This document shows positions 45,533 to 54,696 of a stretch of 64,000 bases of DNA, piece after piece (position 1 is the stretch's first letter; each line of letters begins with the position of its first letter). Location of the stretch: assembly GCA_017506865.1 (NCBI GenBank), contig JAFCMP010000518.1, positions 62,001-126,000 of the forward strand, in the 5' to 3' direction. The position numbers were made by a program, and so were the translations under genes. Under the pieces are notes generated by a model that was given only the letters and a program-made list of their open reading frames with translations, ran no database searches and was not told the origin of the DNA. This DNA comes from Tribonema minus. Lineage: Eukaryota > Sar > Xanthophyceae > Tribonematales > Tribonemataceae.

Positions 45533-48046
45533 ATGTCCAAGAACTCTGGGATCACCTGTTTGGCCAATGACTCCGCTTCCGGCCAAGTGCTCAGGTCAGC
45601 TGCCGCCGCTGCCGAAGCCTCCGTAACAAAAAGCAACCGCTTCAGCCCCTGCTCCGTCACCGAGTTGACTTCTTGGGTGGGGAGCGGCACCTACGCATAC
45701 AGCGATCAAGACGAGCGTCACAAGGGCATGGTCCGGGAGGCGTACTGGTGCAATGTGATACGAGAGGTAATTGCTGCAGAAACACCACCCCCAACATCTG
45801 CACAGGGCAGCGAGATATTCAACAACCTAGGTGAGGACGCGAAGGACAAATGGTGCACACACCTTGGCACAATGCATGCAGTAATGGCATATGCACTGTG
45901 GACGATACTCGTGCCTTTCTATATTGCAGAGAGGTCGAAAATGGGCAACAGATCCCACCACTGGCGCCCTCTTGAACCTGATGCGACGTTGCGCAAGGAA
46001 CGCATGCAGGCATACACGGTCCTCAAGGCAGCAATGGCGTCAGACTATGTGAAGCGAGCACCCGCAGACGTCCTCCTCCTCGATCACTATGACTGGAACC
46101 TCACACAAGATGACGAGCGGCTCAGGTATTTCCTCGACAGAGATTTCTCAGTGGAGGGGGACTCTGCCGAAGCAGGTGGCACATTTACCCAGTCTATCAG
46201 AGGTGTGGCCAGCACCTTTGTTAGGTCCTTGTGGACGGCATGTGTAGTGCTCGGGCGCGAGCCCCACCCTCTCAGTGCGATCCGCCCGCTCACTGCAAAG
46301 GAGTGGATGGTGCTTGTCAAGGGCCACGGCGTGCCCGAGGACCTGCTGTCGGGGACACGCATCATCCCCCCCATCAACTATGCAGACCTGGCCACTGACG
46401 CTGACACATTCAAGCCATGCAAGGAGTACACATTCCTTTGTTCAATAACAGAAGATGCCTTCTTCTCCGACATATTCATCCCGAGAGCATTCTTCCTGAT
46501 GCGCGCACTGCGGGTTGCAGAGGAGTGCACTACGGATGGGGTGAACAGAGATGAGCTTCTCAGGAAAGTGTTCGACTCGACGAGCGAGAACACAACAGCA
46601 GGATTTTCTAATAATGTCGCATCGGTATTTGGCGCCATCAAGAGGAGCGGAGCGGAGCGGTACAAGCCAGATGCGATGGACATTGCAGCGATCCGCGCCT
46701 ACATGCCGTCGGCAGACCTGGACTGGCTCGACACATCAGGACAAGCGCTGACTTACTCGGTGAACAAGTTCATCGATGCCTTCAGGGATACTTTTCTCAC
46801 CACGCGGAGGCAGATGAGGGCGGATGTCACAGTCAGCCGCGCACTGGACAGGGGAGGACTGAAATCGAAGAAGGCTGCAGGTCGCATCCCTGACGCTGAA
46901 GACGACAGCCTTCGCGACATGATGCGGGCGCTCCGCAAGCAGACATGGAGCCGCGTGTGGTGGTCAATCATCGCCCCCTGGCTGCGCGCTCACGATGTAC
47001 CGCAGGAGCTGCAGTCCTTCCTGAACACCAGTGCATCGGCAGCAGAGGAGGGGGATATCGTCAAATTTGCAGACAGCAAGGGGTTCACCAGGTATGACGC
47101 GGAGAGAGTGCAGCTCCTGCTGATGCTTCACTTGTCATGCCTCAGATCGCAGGTGTGGCGCGACTCTGTCATCGAGGAATATGAACTCAGCAAGCGCGAC
47201 GGCAAGGTGTTCTACACGCTCCATATGACGCGAGCTTTCAAGACGGCTTCATGCAAGGACAAAGGGCTGCCACAGCTCGCAAAGTGGGAGCTATCCGAGG
47301 TGGAGAGCGTACTGGTTCACTGTGTTTTGCTATTGTGCAGGCCAATGCTCGCCACAGGGGCCAAGACCACAGCCCACATGTTCCTGAACGCTGCTGGCGC
47401 TCCCGTCACACAACGCTGGATCAAAACCAAGGTGGGAGAGGTGGGAAAGGAATGGCTGGGAGTGCCAAGGCTCGGACCTCACTCACTTCGGACCATGTGG
47501 CTCTCGTGGATGATCAACGGCGGTCACATAACAGAGGCAGACTTCGAAAGCCTCGCTTCCTACGTCCAAGTGTCGCGCTGCACAATGTTGGAGAGTTATG
47601 TGACTCCTAGTCACAACGGCCCTGCACAGCGCGTCGGGCAGCTGATGAGGGATGGTGGGCTCAATGCTCACGTGCCCCCGCCTACAGCACCTGCAAAGGG
47701 TGAGGATGAGTGCTCGGAGCAGGACATTGAGTGTGACACCTCCATCGCAGACACAGCGTCTACAGCTGCTGCATCGGACACAACAGACGAGATGGACGGA
47801 GAGGGTGGGGAGGAGAGCGGGGGACGCCCATACGGGAAAGCTCTCGGCTTAAAGCGCAAGGCTTACAAGGATAACATCATGCAAGCGGTGCAAGCATATG
47901 GCGGAGATGCTAAGAATGCATTTGACGCCTTGGTCAGAAAGCGCAAGCATGGCTCGTTGAGCGCCAAGGAGCAGTGGTTTAGGGAGGATGTAACGTTCTT
48001 CAGAGACGTAGACCTCCCTACCTTCAAGAAATTGTGCACAAAGTGA
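45533..48046 (+). CDS. Intact tyrosine recombinase of a Crypton-like or related DNA transposon
   Basis: One uninterrupted frame of 837 codons from the ATG at 45,533; the same start context is kept in the copy at 32,555. The C-terminal half holds a tyrosine recombinase domain: an Arg in LSCLRSQVWRDSV (R538, or R543), PHSLRTMWLSW with H650 and R653, and the presumed nucleophile Y689 in LESYVTP. Such enzymes break and rejoin DNA through a covalent phosphotyrosine and move Cryptons, DIRS and similar elements. No reverse transcriptase accompanies it, which argues against DIRS. The N-terminal about 500 residues show no recognised domain. After the catalytic domain come an acidic Ser/Thr/Glu-rich linker (about 725-765) and a Lys-rich tail with KRKHGSLSAKEQWFREDVTF. 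The gene sits between inverted arrays. TGTAA lies about 75 bases after the stop. Fungal Starship captains are a distant analogy only. Confidence 0.85.
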   Translation: MSKNSGITCLANDSASGQVLRSAAAAAEASVTKSNRFSPCSVTELTSWVGSGTYAYSDQDERHKGMVREAYWCNVIREVIAAETPPPTSAQGSEIFNNLGEDAKDKWCTHLGTMHAVMAYALWTILVPFYIAERSKMGNRSHHWRPLEPDATLRKERMQAYTVLKAAMASDYVKRAPADVLLLDHYDWNLTQDDERLRYFLDRDFSVEGDSAEAGGTFTQSIRGVASTFVRSLWTACVVLGREPHPLSAIRPLTAKEWMVLVKGHGVPEDLLSGTRIIPPINYADLATDADTFKPCKEYTFLCSITEDAFFSDIFIPRAFFLMRALRVAEECTTDGVNRDELLRKVFDSTSENTTAGFSNNVASVFGAIKRSGAERYKPDAMDIAAIRAYMPSADLDWLDTSGQALTYSVNKFIDAFRDTFLTTRRQMRADVTVSRALDRGGLKSKKAAGRIPDAEDDSLRDMMRALRKQTWSRVWWSIIAPWLRAHDVPQELQSFLNTSASAAEEGDIVKFADSKGFTRYDAERVQLLLMLHLSCLRSQVWRDSVIEEYELSKRDGKVFYTLHMTRAFKTASCKDKGLPQLAKWELSEVESVLVHCVLLLCRPMLATGAKTTAHMFLNAAGAPVTQRWIKTKVGEVGKEWLGVPRLGPHSLRTMWLSWMINGGHITEADFESLASYVQVSRCTMLESYVTPSHNGPAQRVGQLMRDGGLNAHVPPPTAPAKGEDECSEQDIECDTSIADTASTAAASDTTDEMDGEGGEESGGRPYGKALGLKRKAYKDNIMQAVQAYGGDAKNAFDALVRKRKHGSLSAKEQWFREDVTFFRDVDLPTFKKLCTK

Positions 48047-48119
48047 GAGTGTTCTACATTCAATGTCCAAATTCTGGTGTGTGTGCCCAAGTCTCTTCTT
48101 TCTACTTGTTTTTGTTGAT

Positions 48120-48124
48120 TGTAA
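48120..48124 (+). terminator. TGTAA polyadenylation signal of the recombinase gene
   Basis: TGTAA in TTGATTGTAATGC, about 75 bases after the stop. This pentamer is the usual 3'-end signal of chlorophyte nuclear genes; its placement is consistent but a single pentamer is weak evidence. Confidence 0.45.
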
Positions 48125-48354
48125 TGCACAATGGTTTGCAAGGTGTAGTCAATCGCATGCTACATATATGTTTGGCAATTGCACTTTCATGACCAGGCCA
48201 CACTGCCATGATGTTTTAGTAATGCCTTGCTGCTCTGAGATTATGTCTCATGGCATACCTTGCACTCTTTGCATCCTTCACACTTGATGTGACTGAGCTG
48301 CGCATCGCTCATAACCCTGCACCAACAAATGTAACACACAGGGAGTTGTCAAAA

Positions 48355-48790
48355 ACGCGAAGAATGCATATAAAAGTCGAAGAGGTGGGTGCAACACCAG
48401 CAGCAGATATGTGTTGCATGTGTTATGTCAGCAGATCATATGTATCACGAATGCACATAAAGTCATGGAGGCAGATGCTTAAGCCGGCAGCAAGGATGCT
48501 TTCAATGTGCCATGTCAGGAGGCCGCAGGTTTGAGGAGGGTGAGGCATCAAATGCATCTATGATGTCAACACAGGGTGGGTTATCAACCGTATCAAGAAT
48601 GTACATAAATTGAAGGTGCAATGTCAGTGCTCTCTATGTGCTGTGTCAGGATGTCAAAAGTTTGAGGAGGATGAGTCACACAAGCATCCATTAGGTCAAT
48701 ACAGCGTATATGATCAATCTCAAGAAGAATGTGATAACAGGCAAGGAGGTGGGTGCAAAGCCAGCAGCAGAGGGATAAGTGCAAGTTTAC
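48355..48790 (+). repeat. Diverged ~120-bp repeats 3' of the recombinase gene
   Basis: AAGAATGCATATAAA or variants recur near 48,360, 48,447, 48,594 and 48,725. GTTTGAGGAGGGTGAG recurs near 48,530 and 48,660, and GGAGGTGGGTGCAA with CCAGCAGCAGA near 48,380 and 48,745. The block lies between the gene and the right arm array. Confidence 0.6.
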
Positions 48791-50210
48791 GCTAAAGGCC
48801 GAGTATGGTGAGTACTCATGTAGGGATAGATTGAAACTGCTCATGCAGGGATAGATTGAACCTCTCTTAACCTGCCCTCCCCCTCACTTTCGATCATGAG
48901 CCAAAATTATCAACACTTGATGAACTCTTTCCTCGACAGGTCCAGCCTCAAGAAGTAAGTTCAACTTTGTGCTCTTAGCATTAGTATGGCCTCTGCTAAT
49001 GCTGGAGACGCTTGAACTCTCTTACACTGATCTCACCTACACTTCTGATCAGCAGCACTATTTATTTGCAGGTTACGAAAATCTAGCGAGCGTCGTACCG
49101 ACCCCATTTAGGGTCAGCCTCTGAGAAATACTTTTTTCGACAGGCCCAGCCTTAGGAACTTCAAGTGTGCTCGGAAGTTCAAGTGTGTGCTTGAAGGCTG
49201 AGTATGGAGACTGCTCATGTCGGGATAGATTGAACCTCACTTAGCCTGACCTCCCCCTCACTTTCGATCATGAGCCACAATTATTTACACTTTATGAACC
49301 CTTTTCTCGACAGGCCCAGCCTCAAGAACTTCAAGTCTTCAAAGTACAAGTTTGAGCACAAAGGCTGAGTATGGCAACTGCTCATGTAGGGATAGATTGA
49401 ACCTCTCTTTGCCTGACCGCACCTCACTTTCGATCATGAGGCATAATTTATTTGCATTCTTCTTTCGACAGGCCCAGCCTCAGGAACTTCAAGTCCAAAA
49501 AGCTCAAGTTTGAGCACAAAGGCCTGGGATGGCGACTGCTCATGTATGGATAGATTGAACCTCACTTAGCCTGACCTCCCCCTCACTTTCGATCATGAGC
49601 CACAATTATTAACACTTTATGAACCCTTTTCTCGACAGGCCCAGCCTCAAGAACTTCAATTCTCAATTAAGTTCAACTGTGCGCTCCAAGGCTTAGTATG
49701 GCCTCTGCTGATGCTGGGGATGATTGAACATCCCTTACACTGATTTCACCTACACTTCTGATCAGGAGCCATATTTATTTGCAGGTTACGAAAATCTAGC
49801 GAGCGTCGTACTGACCCCATTTAGGGTCAGCCTCTTGAAAATACTTTTTTCAACACGCCCAGCCTCAGGAACTTCAAGTCTTCAAAGTTCAAGTTTGAGC
49901 TGTAAGGCTGAGCATGGTGACTGCTCATGTAGGGATAGATTGAACCCCGCTTAGCCTGACCGCACCTCACTTTCGATCATGAGGCACAATTATTTACACT
50001 TTATGAACTCTTCTTTCGACAGGCCCAGCCTCAGGAACTTCAAGTCCACAAAGTTTAAATTTGAGCACAAAGGCCTGGTATGGTGAGTACTCATGTAGGC
50101 ACAGCCTGAACCTCTAAGAGCCTGACATCACCTACACTTTCGATGCTGGACCATAATTATTTGCACTTAACAAAAACCTAGTGAGCATCGGACCGCGTCA
50201 GCAACTTTTA
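48791..50210 (-). repeat. Right arm array of the recombinase element (inverted)
   Basis: Reverse-complement counterparts of the left arm: TCACTTTCGATCATGAGCC, GGGATAGATTGAACCTC, GACAGGCCCAGCCTCAGGAA and the core GCGAGCGTCGTACCGACCCC followed by ATTTAGGGTCAGCCT (near 49,088 and 49,800). Core spacing is about 0.71 kb. The arm ends close to 50,210, about 430 bases before the probable start of the helicase gene. With the left arm it forms a long, imperfect inverted repeat around the recombinase gene. Confidence 0.9.
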
Positions 50211-50638
50211 AGTTTCAGCATAAGTTCGAATTCATGCCACAGGGCCGCAAATGGCGACTGAGTGACAGGTGCTAGACTCTCACCATATTGCCGTACCTTA
50301 GATGTCCATTCTTCAACACTTCAAACTGCTGCAATTTTCAGCTAAAACTTCCGTAGTGCTGCTGCTGCATCGGCGCAGTGTCATCGCTGTCTGCCACTGT
50401 ACGAGCTTGGCGCCAGTCCATGCCCTGTGTGGCACACATGTTGCGGTTATGCAGTTGTTACAATAGGTCAGATGTTGGCTGCATGTATTCGAAATCATGT
50501 TCAGATTTATATTTTTTTACAAGCCAATCGAGCATGATTTTAAATACATGTGGATATCAGATACTGAACAAAATATTGAGCCTCACACAACTGGCAACTG
50601 GCGACTGTACCTCACAACCTCGCACGGCCATTATCAGT

Positions 50639-53164
50639 ATGAAGGCAGTCAAGAAATCAACGCAACGAATCGCTGAGAGGACGCGGATGCTTACACAGCC
50701 GCTGAGGCCCATCATGCCAAAGAGTGAGCCTCTGAACGTTGGTGCCATGATGGCACAAATGACGGTGTACAACCACCTCCTTCTGAATATGAAGCTGAAT
50801 GCACATTGCAGCCTTGCAAACGGTGTCAGCATGAAAAGAATCGCGCCGATGCAGACAGAGCATGCAGTGAAGGAGAGGAGTCAGATGATTGACCAGGCCA
50901 CGAAGACTGTCAGCTCGCTGCCACAAGGTGAGCATGTCTGGATGACACAGCACGCGGAAACCGCATCCAGAGCAAGAACCTTGTGCGAGGACAGTACCCC
51001 CAAGTCAATCAGCCAGCTCATACCAATTGAGCCAGACAGGTACGATATGCAAACTAAGCAGGACTGGCTGCTAGTGGAAGAAGCAGCGTTCAAAGACAAG
51101 AGTCTGTATGGAAGCAATGTCACCAGAGTGGTACACTGGAGTGATTTGAGCTTTGATGAGTTCATGGACGCAGGTTTCATTACACTGTACTCGGAAGCTC
51201 GTCAACTGCGCATCCGACAACTGGCAAAAACGCCTGACCAGCAGTTTGGATTTGACGGAGCTGTTCAGTCTGGACAAGTGTGGTCATCAAGTCAAGTGAA
51301 ACATTTCGGAAAGCCCGTTGGTACCGATTCACTGGGGTCGTTCTACTCAGCTCTGTTGCGCATGCGCCGCACACGACCCCACTTCCACGCATACCTCGTA
51401 TCAACATCTGGTTTCACAGAAGGAGTGATACAAGACTCGCAGATGTGGAATTTCACATGTGTCAACATGAGCACCATTAATCTGCTTCTATCTCCCGAGC
51501 AATTAGCAGTTCCCCTTGTCAGAGAGTCTGAAGATACATTACATGTGCATAATTTGCGAAAGTGTCAAATCGAGGCTCTGGGGGCGATGGCAAGGGCATT
51601 TGTAGACAACGGGACATTCATTCTTGGTCTGCCACCTGGCGCCGGTAAGACCTTGACATGTATCCTGTTCTGTGCGCACGAAGCAGCGCGGCGTTTCACA
51701 ATAGTAGTGGTGGTGTCTCCTCAAAAGGCACAGGTGGCTCAAAAAAAGGGTAGGTTTGACACTCTTCTGACCAAACTGAGACATGCATACACATCCACGC
51801 TGGTGGATACTGATGGCAGCACAAACATGGACCATGTATGCTCACGGAGTAGCCTGGCAGGCAACGTGCATTATGTGCACACTACATATATGTCTGCCAA
51901 AAAGGTGGCAGCGGCACTGCAGACACACCGCAACAACGTCTTGATCATAATTGATGAAGCGCACAGGTACACGAACACATTGCTGGGAGACCTGATGGCA
52001 GCAGCCGACAGCCACATACTCCTCTCAGGTACCTGGTGTGGCATATCGCCATCTGTTATAGGTGATGGTGATGTTGCTGCGTGGCGCTACACGATGACCA
52101 TCGCAGATGCTGAGAGAGCAGGCATCATTGTGCCTCAGCGGTTTGTGTTGCCGTGCAAAGTCGCCTTGGATGACAACAGACTTGAGATGCGGGCGGAGTT
52201 CATCGCTACCACAACTATGCGTTTGACCGTCGGCCCTCGCCGCCATATCTTGTACTCATTGAATGTTCGGCAAGCTCAGCAGCTGGCGCAACTGGTCGTC
52301 ACCGAGTTTAAGAGAAATGGTATGGTGGCAGAGGCGGAAGTGGTGACAGGTGACACATCGAACAAAGAGAGAGAACGCATATTCAAGTGGATGAGTGAGG
52401 GCACAAAGAAGGAAATTCGCATCATCAGCAGCGTACAGGTCCTTGATGAGGGCATCGACATCCCTGCTGTGGATTGTGTGTACATAGGGGGGACAGGAGG
52501 CGACAATTGTCGTTATGTCCAGAGGGTGTGCCGCAGCGTACGGCAGTGTGAGGGGAAGGAATGCGCAACAGTGCTGGTGTGGTTATCTATGGAAAATATG
52601 AAAGACCTGCAGGCAGCACTTGAGGAAAGACCTGGGTGGGAGAAGTCCGTGACATGCATGGCACCACGATTGGAGGACGCAGACAGAGATTTTGAGGCGA
52701 GAGAGGTAGGGCAGGTGGTGAAAACCATTCAGCAAAACATTGATGTCAAAGAAGGTGTCAGACTTTGGGATTGGAACTGGCAGCAGAACTTCGAGGCATG
52801 TAAGCTGGCACTTGCAGCAGGGAGGGTCAAGTTTGACACAGTATATGTCCTGCATGGAAAGCCCTACAACGTGGGCACATGGCATCGATGCCAACGTGTG
52901 GCATTTCAGGCAGGAACTCTGTCAGCTGAGCGTCTACAACAGTTACAGAGTGCCAACTTTGACCTAACTGTACGACCTACGATTTCTTGGCATGACTCAT
53001 TTGCAGCATGGGTAGCAGAGCATGGCAGCGGCAGCAAGTTGTCAAAGAGAGTAGCGACGTGGGTAAAGACTCAACATACGGCATATCAGAACAGGTTCAT
53101 GTCGAAGGAGCGTATTGCCATGCTGCAGGAAGCTGGCTTTGTGTTCAAACGCCGTACGTGCTAG
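50639..53164 (+). CDS. Superfamily 2 DEAH helicase with two helicase-associated (HA) domains
   Basis: 841 codons from the ATG at 50,639 (the frame is open from 50,378 but without convincing sequence). SF2 motifs in order: I, GLPPGAGKT with K337; Ia, VVVVSPQKAQ; II, IIDEAH at 439-442; III, LLSGTW; V, EGIDIPAVD; VI, QRVCRSVR at 628-635, where the usual glycine of QRxGR is Cys631. About 300 residues precede motif I, with no recognised domain. After the helicase core come two units of about 60 residues with the HA-domain pattern: a Trp at the start, a Trp in the middle before an Arg/Gln (GTWHRCQR; ATWVKTQH), then LS/MS-x-ER and a final aromatic. HA helicases occur in bacteria, algae and large DNA viruses and are presumed to act on nucleic acid; substrate unknown. 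It begins 0.43 kb beyond the right arm of the recombinase element and may be its cargo or a neighbour. Confidence 0.88.
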   Translation: MKAVKKSTQRIAERTRMLTQPLRPIMPKSEPLNVGAMMAQMTVYNHLLLNMKLNAHCSLANGVSMKRIAPMQTEHAVKERSQMIDQATKTVSSLPQGEHVWMTQHAETASRARTLCEDSTPKSISQLIPIEPDRYDMQTKQDWLLVEEAAFKDKSLYGSNVTRVVHWSDLSFDEFMDAGFITLYSEARQLRIRQLAKTPDQQFGFDGAVQSGQVWSSSQVKHFGKPVGTDSLGSFYSALLRMRRTRPHFHAYLVSTSGFTEGVIQDSQMWNFTCVNMSTINLLLSPEQLAVPLVRESEDTLHVHNLRKCQIEALGAMARAFVDNGTFILGLPPGAGKTLTCILFCAHEAARRFTIVVVVSPQKAQVAQKKGRFDTLLTKLRHAYTSTLVDTDGSTNMDHVCSRSSLAGNVHYVHTTYMSAKKVAAALQTHRNNVLIIIDEAHRYTNTLLGDLMAAADSHILLSGTWCGISPSVIGDGDVAAWRYTMTIADAERAGIIVPQRFVLPCKVALDDNRLEMRAEFIATTTMRLTVGPRRHILYSLNVRQAQQLAQLVVTEFKRNGMVAEAEVVTGDTSNKERERIFKWMSEGTKKEIRIISSVQVLDEGIDIPAVDCVYIGGTGGDNCRYVQRVCRSVRQCEGKECATVLVWLSMENMKDLQAALEERPGWEKSVTCMAPRLEDADRDFEAREVGQVVKTIQQNIDVKEGVRLWDWNWQQNFEACKLALAAGRVKFDTVYVLHGKPYNVGTWHRCQRVAFQAGTLSAERLQQLQSANFDLTVRPTISWHDSFAAWVAEHGSGSKLSKRVATWVKTQHTAYQNRFMSKERIAMLQEAGFVFKRRTC

Positions 53165-53225
53165 TGTCGCTCTGCCCATCGCACACAAGACCACCTGCTT
53201 GCGTTCAAGCTTGCCAAGTGCAGTG

Positions 53226-53234
53226 TGTAATGTA
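53226..53234 (+). terminator. TGTAA polyadenylation signal of the helicase gene
   Basis: Two overlapping TGTAA pentamers (TGTAATGTAA) about 62 bases after the helicase stop, again the signal used by chlorophyte nuclear genes. Confidence 0.55.
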
Positions 53235-53350
53235 ATTGCAATACATTGGACCTGTGGTGTATTGTTTGTTATCGCTTTTTACCATGCAAGACTGTGAACA
53301 TACACATTGTGGGGGCCTCGTTGCCGCCAGTAGCGTCTACGCTCAGTAGC

Positions 53351-54435
53351 ACGCAGCAGCAGCAGAAGCTTCAGGAGGCGAAGTATTGAAATTTTTCTCT
53401 CACAGGCAGGTTAGTGGAGGCGAGAGTGTAGCTCACCTGCAGCGTTATTGCTGTCGTTACCGCCCTCAGAGTCTCCACGAATGGCACGCAGCAGCAGCAG
53501 AAGCTTCAGGAGGCGAAGTATTGACATTTTTCTCTCACAGGCAGGATAGTGGAGGCGACATTATAGCTCGCCAGTAGCGTTATTGGTGTCGTTACCGCCC
53601 GCAAAGTCTCCATGAGTGGCACGCAGCAGCATCAGAAGCTTCAGGAGGCGAAGTATTGACATTTATCTCTCACAGGCAGGATAGTGGACGCGAGATTATC
53701 GCTCACCTGCAGCGTTATTGGTGTCGTTACCACTCGCAGCGTCTACATGAGTAGCACGCAGCAGCAGCAGAAGCTTCAAGAGGCGACTTATTCACGTTTT
53801 TCCACTTCGCCAGATCGCAGAGGAGGTGAAATACTAGCTCACCTGCAGCGTTATTGGTGTCGTTACCGCCCGCAGCGTCTCCAGAAGTAGCACGCAGCAG
53901 CAGCAGAAGCTTCAGGAGGCAACTTATTCACGTTTTTCCACTTCGCCAGACCGCAGAGGAGGCGAAATACTAGCTCACCTGCAGCGTTATTGGTGTCGTT
54001 ACCGCCCTCAGAGTCTCCATGAGTGGCACGCAGCACCAGCAGAAGCTGCAGGAGGCGACTTATTCACATTTTTCCACTTCGCAAAATCGCAGAGGAGGCG
54101 AAGTACTAGCTCACCTGCAGCGTTATTGGTGTCGTTACCGCCCTCAGAGTCTCCATGAGTGGCACGCAGCACCAGCAGAAGCTGCAGGAGGCGACTTATT
54201 CACATTTTTCCACTTCGCAAAATCGCAGAGGAGGCGAAGTACTAGCTCACCTGCAGCGTTATTGGTGTCGTTACCGCCCTCAGAGTCTCCATGAGTGACA
54301 CGCAGCACCAGCAGAAGCTGCAGGGGGCGACCTATTCACATTTATCCACTTCGCAAAATCGCAGAGGAGGCGATTTTATCGGCTCACCTGCAGCGTTCTT
54401 CACCTCCTTAACGCCCCCAGCAACTAGGTCCGATC
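53351..54435 (+). repeat. 135-bp minisatellite, eight units
   Basis: ACGCAGCAG or ACGCAGCACC starts units at 53,351, 53,486, 53,621, 53,756, 53,892, 54,028, 54,163 and 54,300, a period of 135-137 bases. Each unit has GAAGCTTCAGGAGGCGA or a variant, a T-rich TTTTTCCACTTC stretch, CTCACCTGCAGCGTTATTGG and TGTCGTTACCGCCC. Units at 54,028 and 54,163 are nearly identical, showing recent duplication. Because 135 is a multiple of three, open frames run through several units, but there is no start or terminator context that supports a gene. Confidence 0.95.
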
Positions 54436-54696
54436 CCTCGCAAGTTCATAAGTTTTATTGCAAAAGCAATCAATAACTTATTGCAGCCTCCCTGCAGTCC
54501 CAGCTCTGGCTAGGCTCCGGCACAAAACCTGTTTTTTTTCCACCCAGTTCCTTTTTTTTTTCCTGCTCAAAAGTGACCCAAATCCTGAAAAAAATCCTGT
54601 TTTTCCTGCTACTGAAAACTGCCCTACCAGCCCCCCAACAGCCCCCCAGGTGCTTGTAAAAAATATGCAAAGTGACCGGTTCAGATCTAGCATATA
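54436..54696. other. Short spacer between minisatellite and LINE
   Basis: Contains T and A homopolymers (54,532-54,560, 54,588-54,605) and GTTTTATTGCAAAAGCAATC, an inverted repeat of TTGC/GCAA type resembling the 3' end of a transcript in reverse. The junction to the truncated LINE is at about 54,696, where AGGGCACGC is the first base match with the full-length copy. Confidence 0.45.

Noticed and set aside
45533-48046. Assignment of the recombinase to fungal Starship captains
   Set aside because: Size and recombinase box are compatible, but I see no specific captain signature and the host appears to be an alga; kept only as an analogy.
43314-49820. GACCCTAAATGGGG words resembling plant-type telomere repeat CCCTAAA
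   Set aside because: They occur once per long array unit and never in tandem, so they are not telomeric.
50378-50638. Upstream extension of the helicase frame by 87 codons
   Set aside because: It begins at a GTG, has Cys-rich random-looking composition, and lies beyond a better ATG; probably leader or intron.
45533-53164. Endogenous giant virus or virophage insertion
   Set aside because: The helicase type and the HNH-like remnant would fit, but no capsid, packaging ATPase or polymerase gene is visible in the window.
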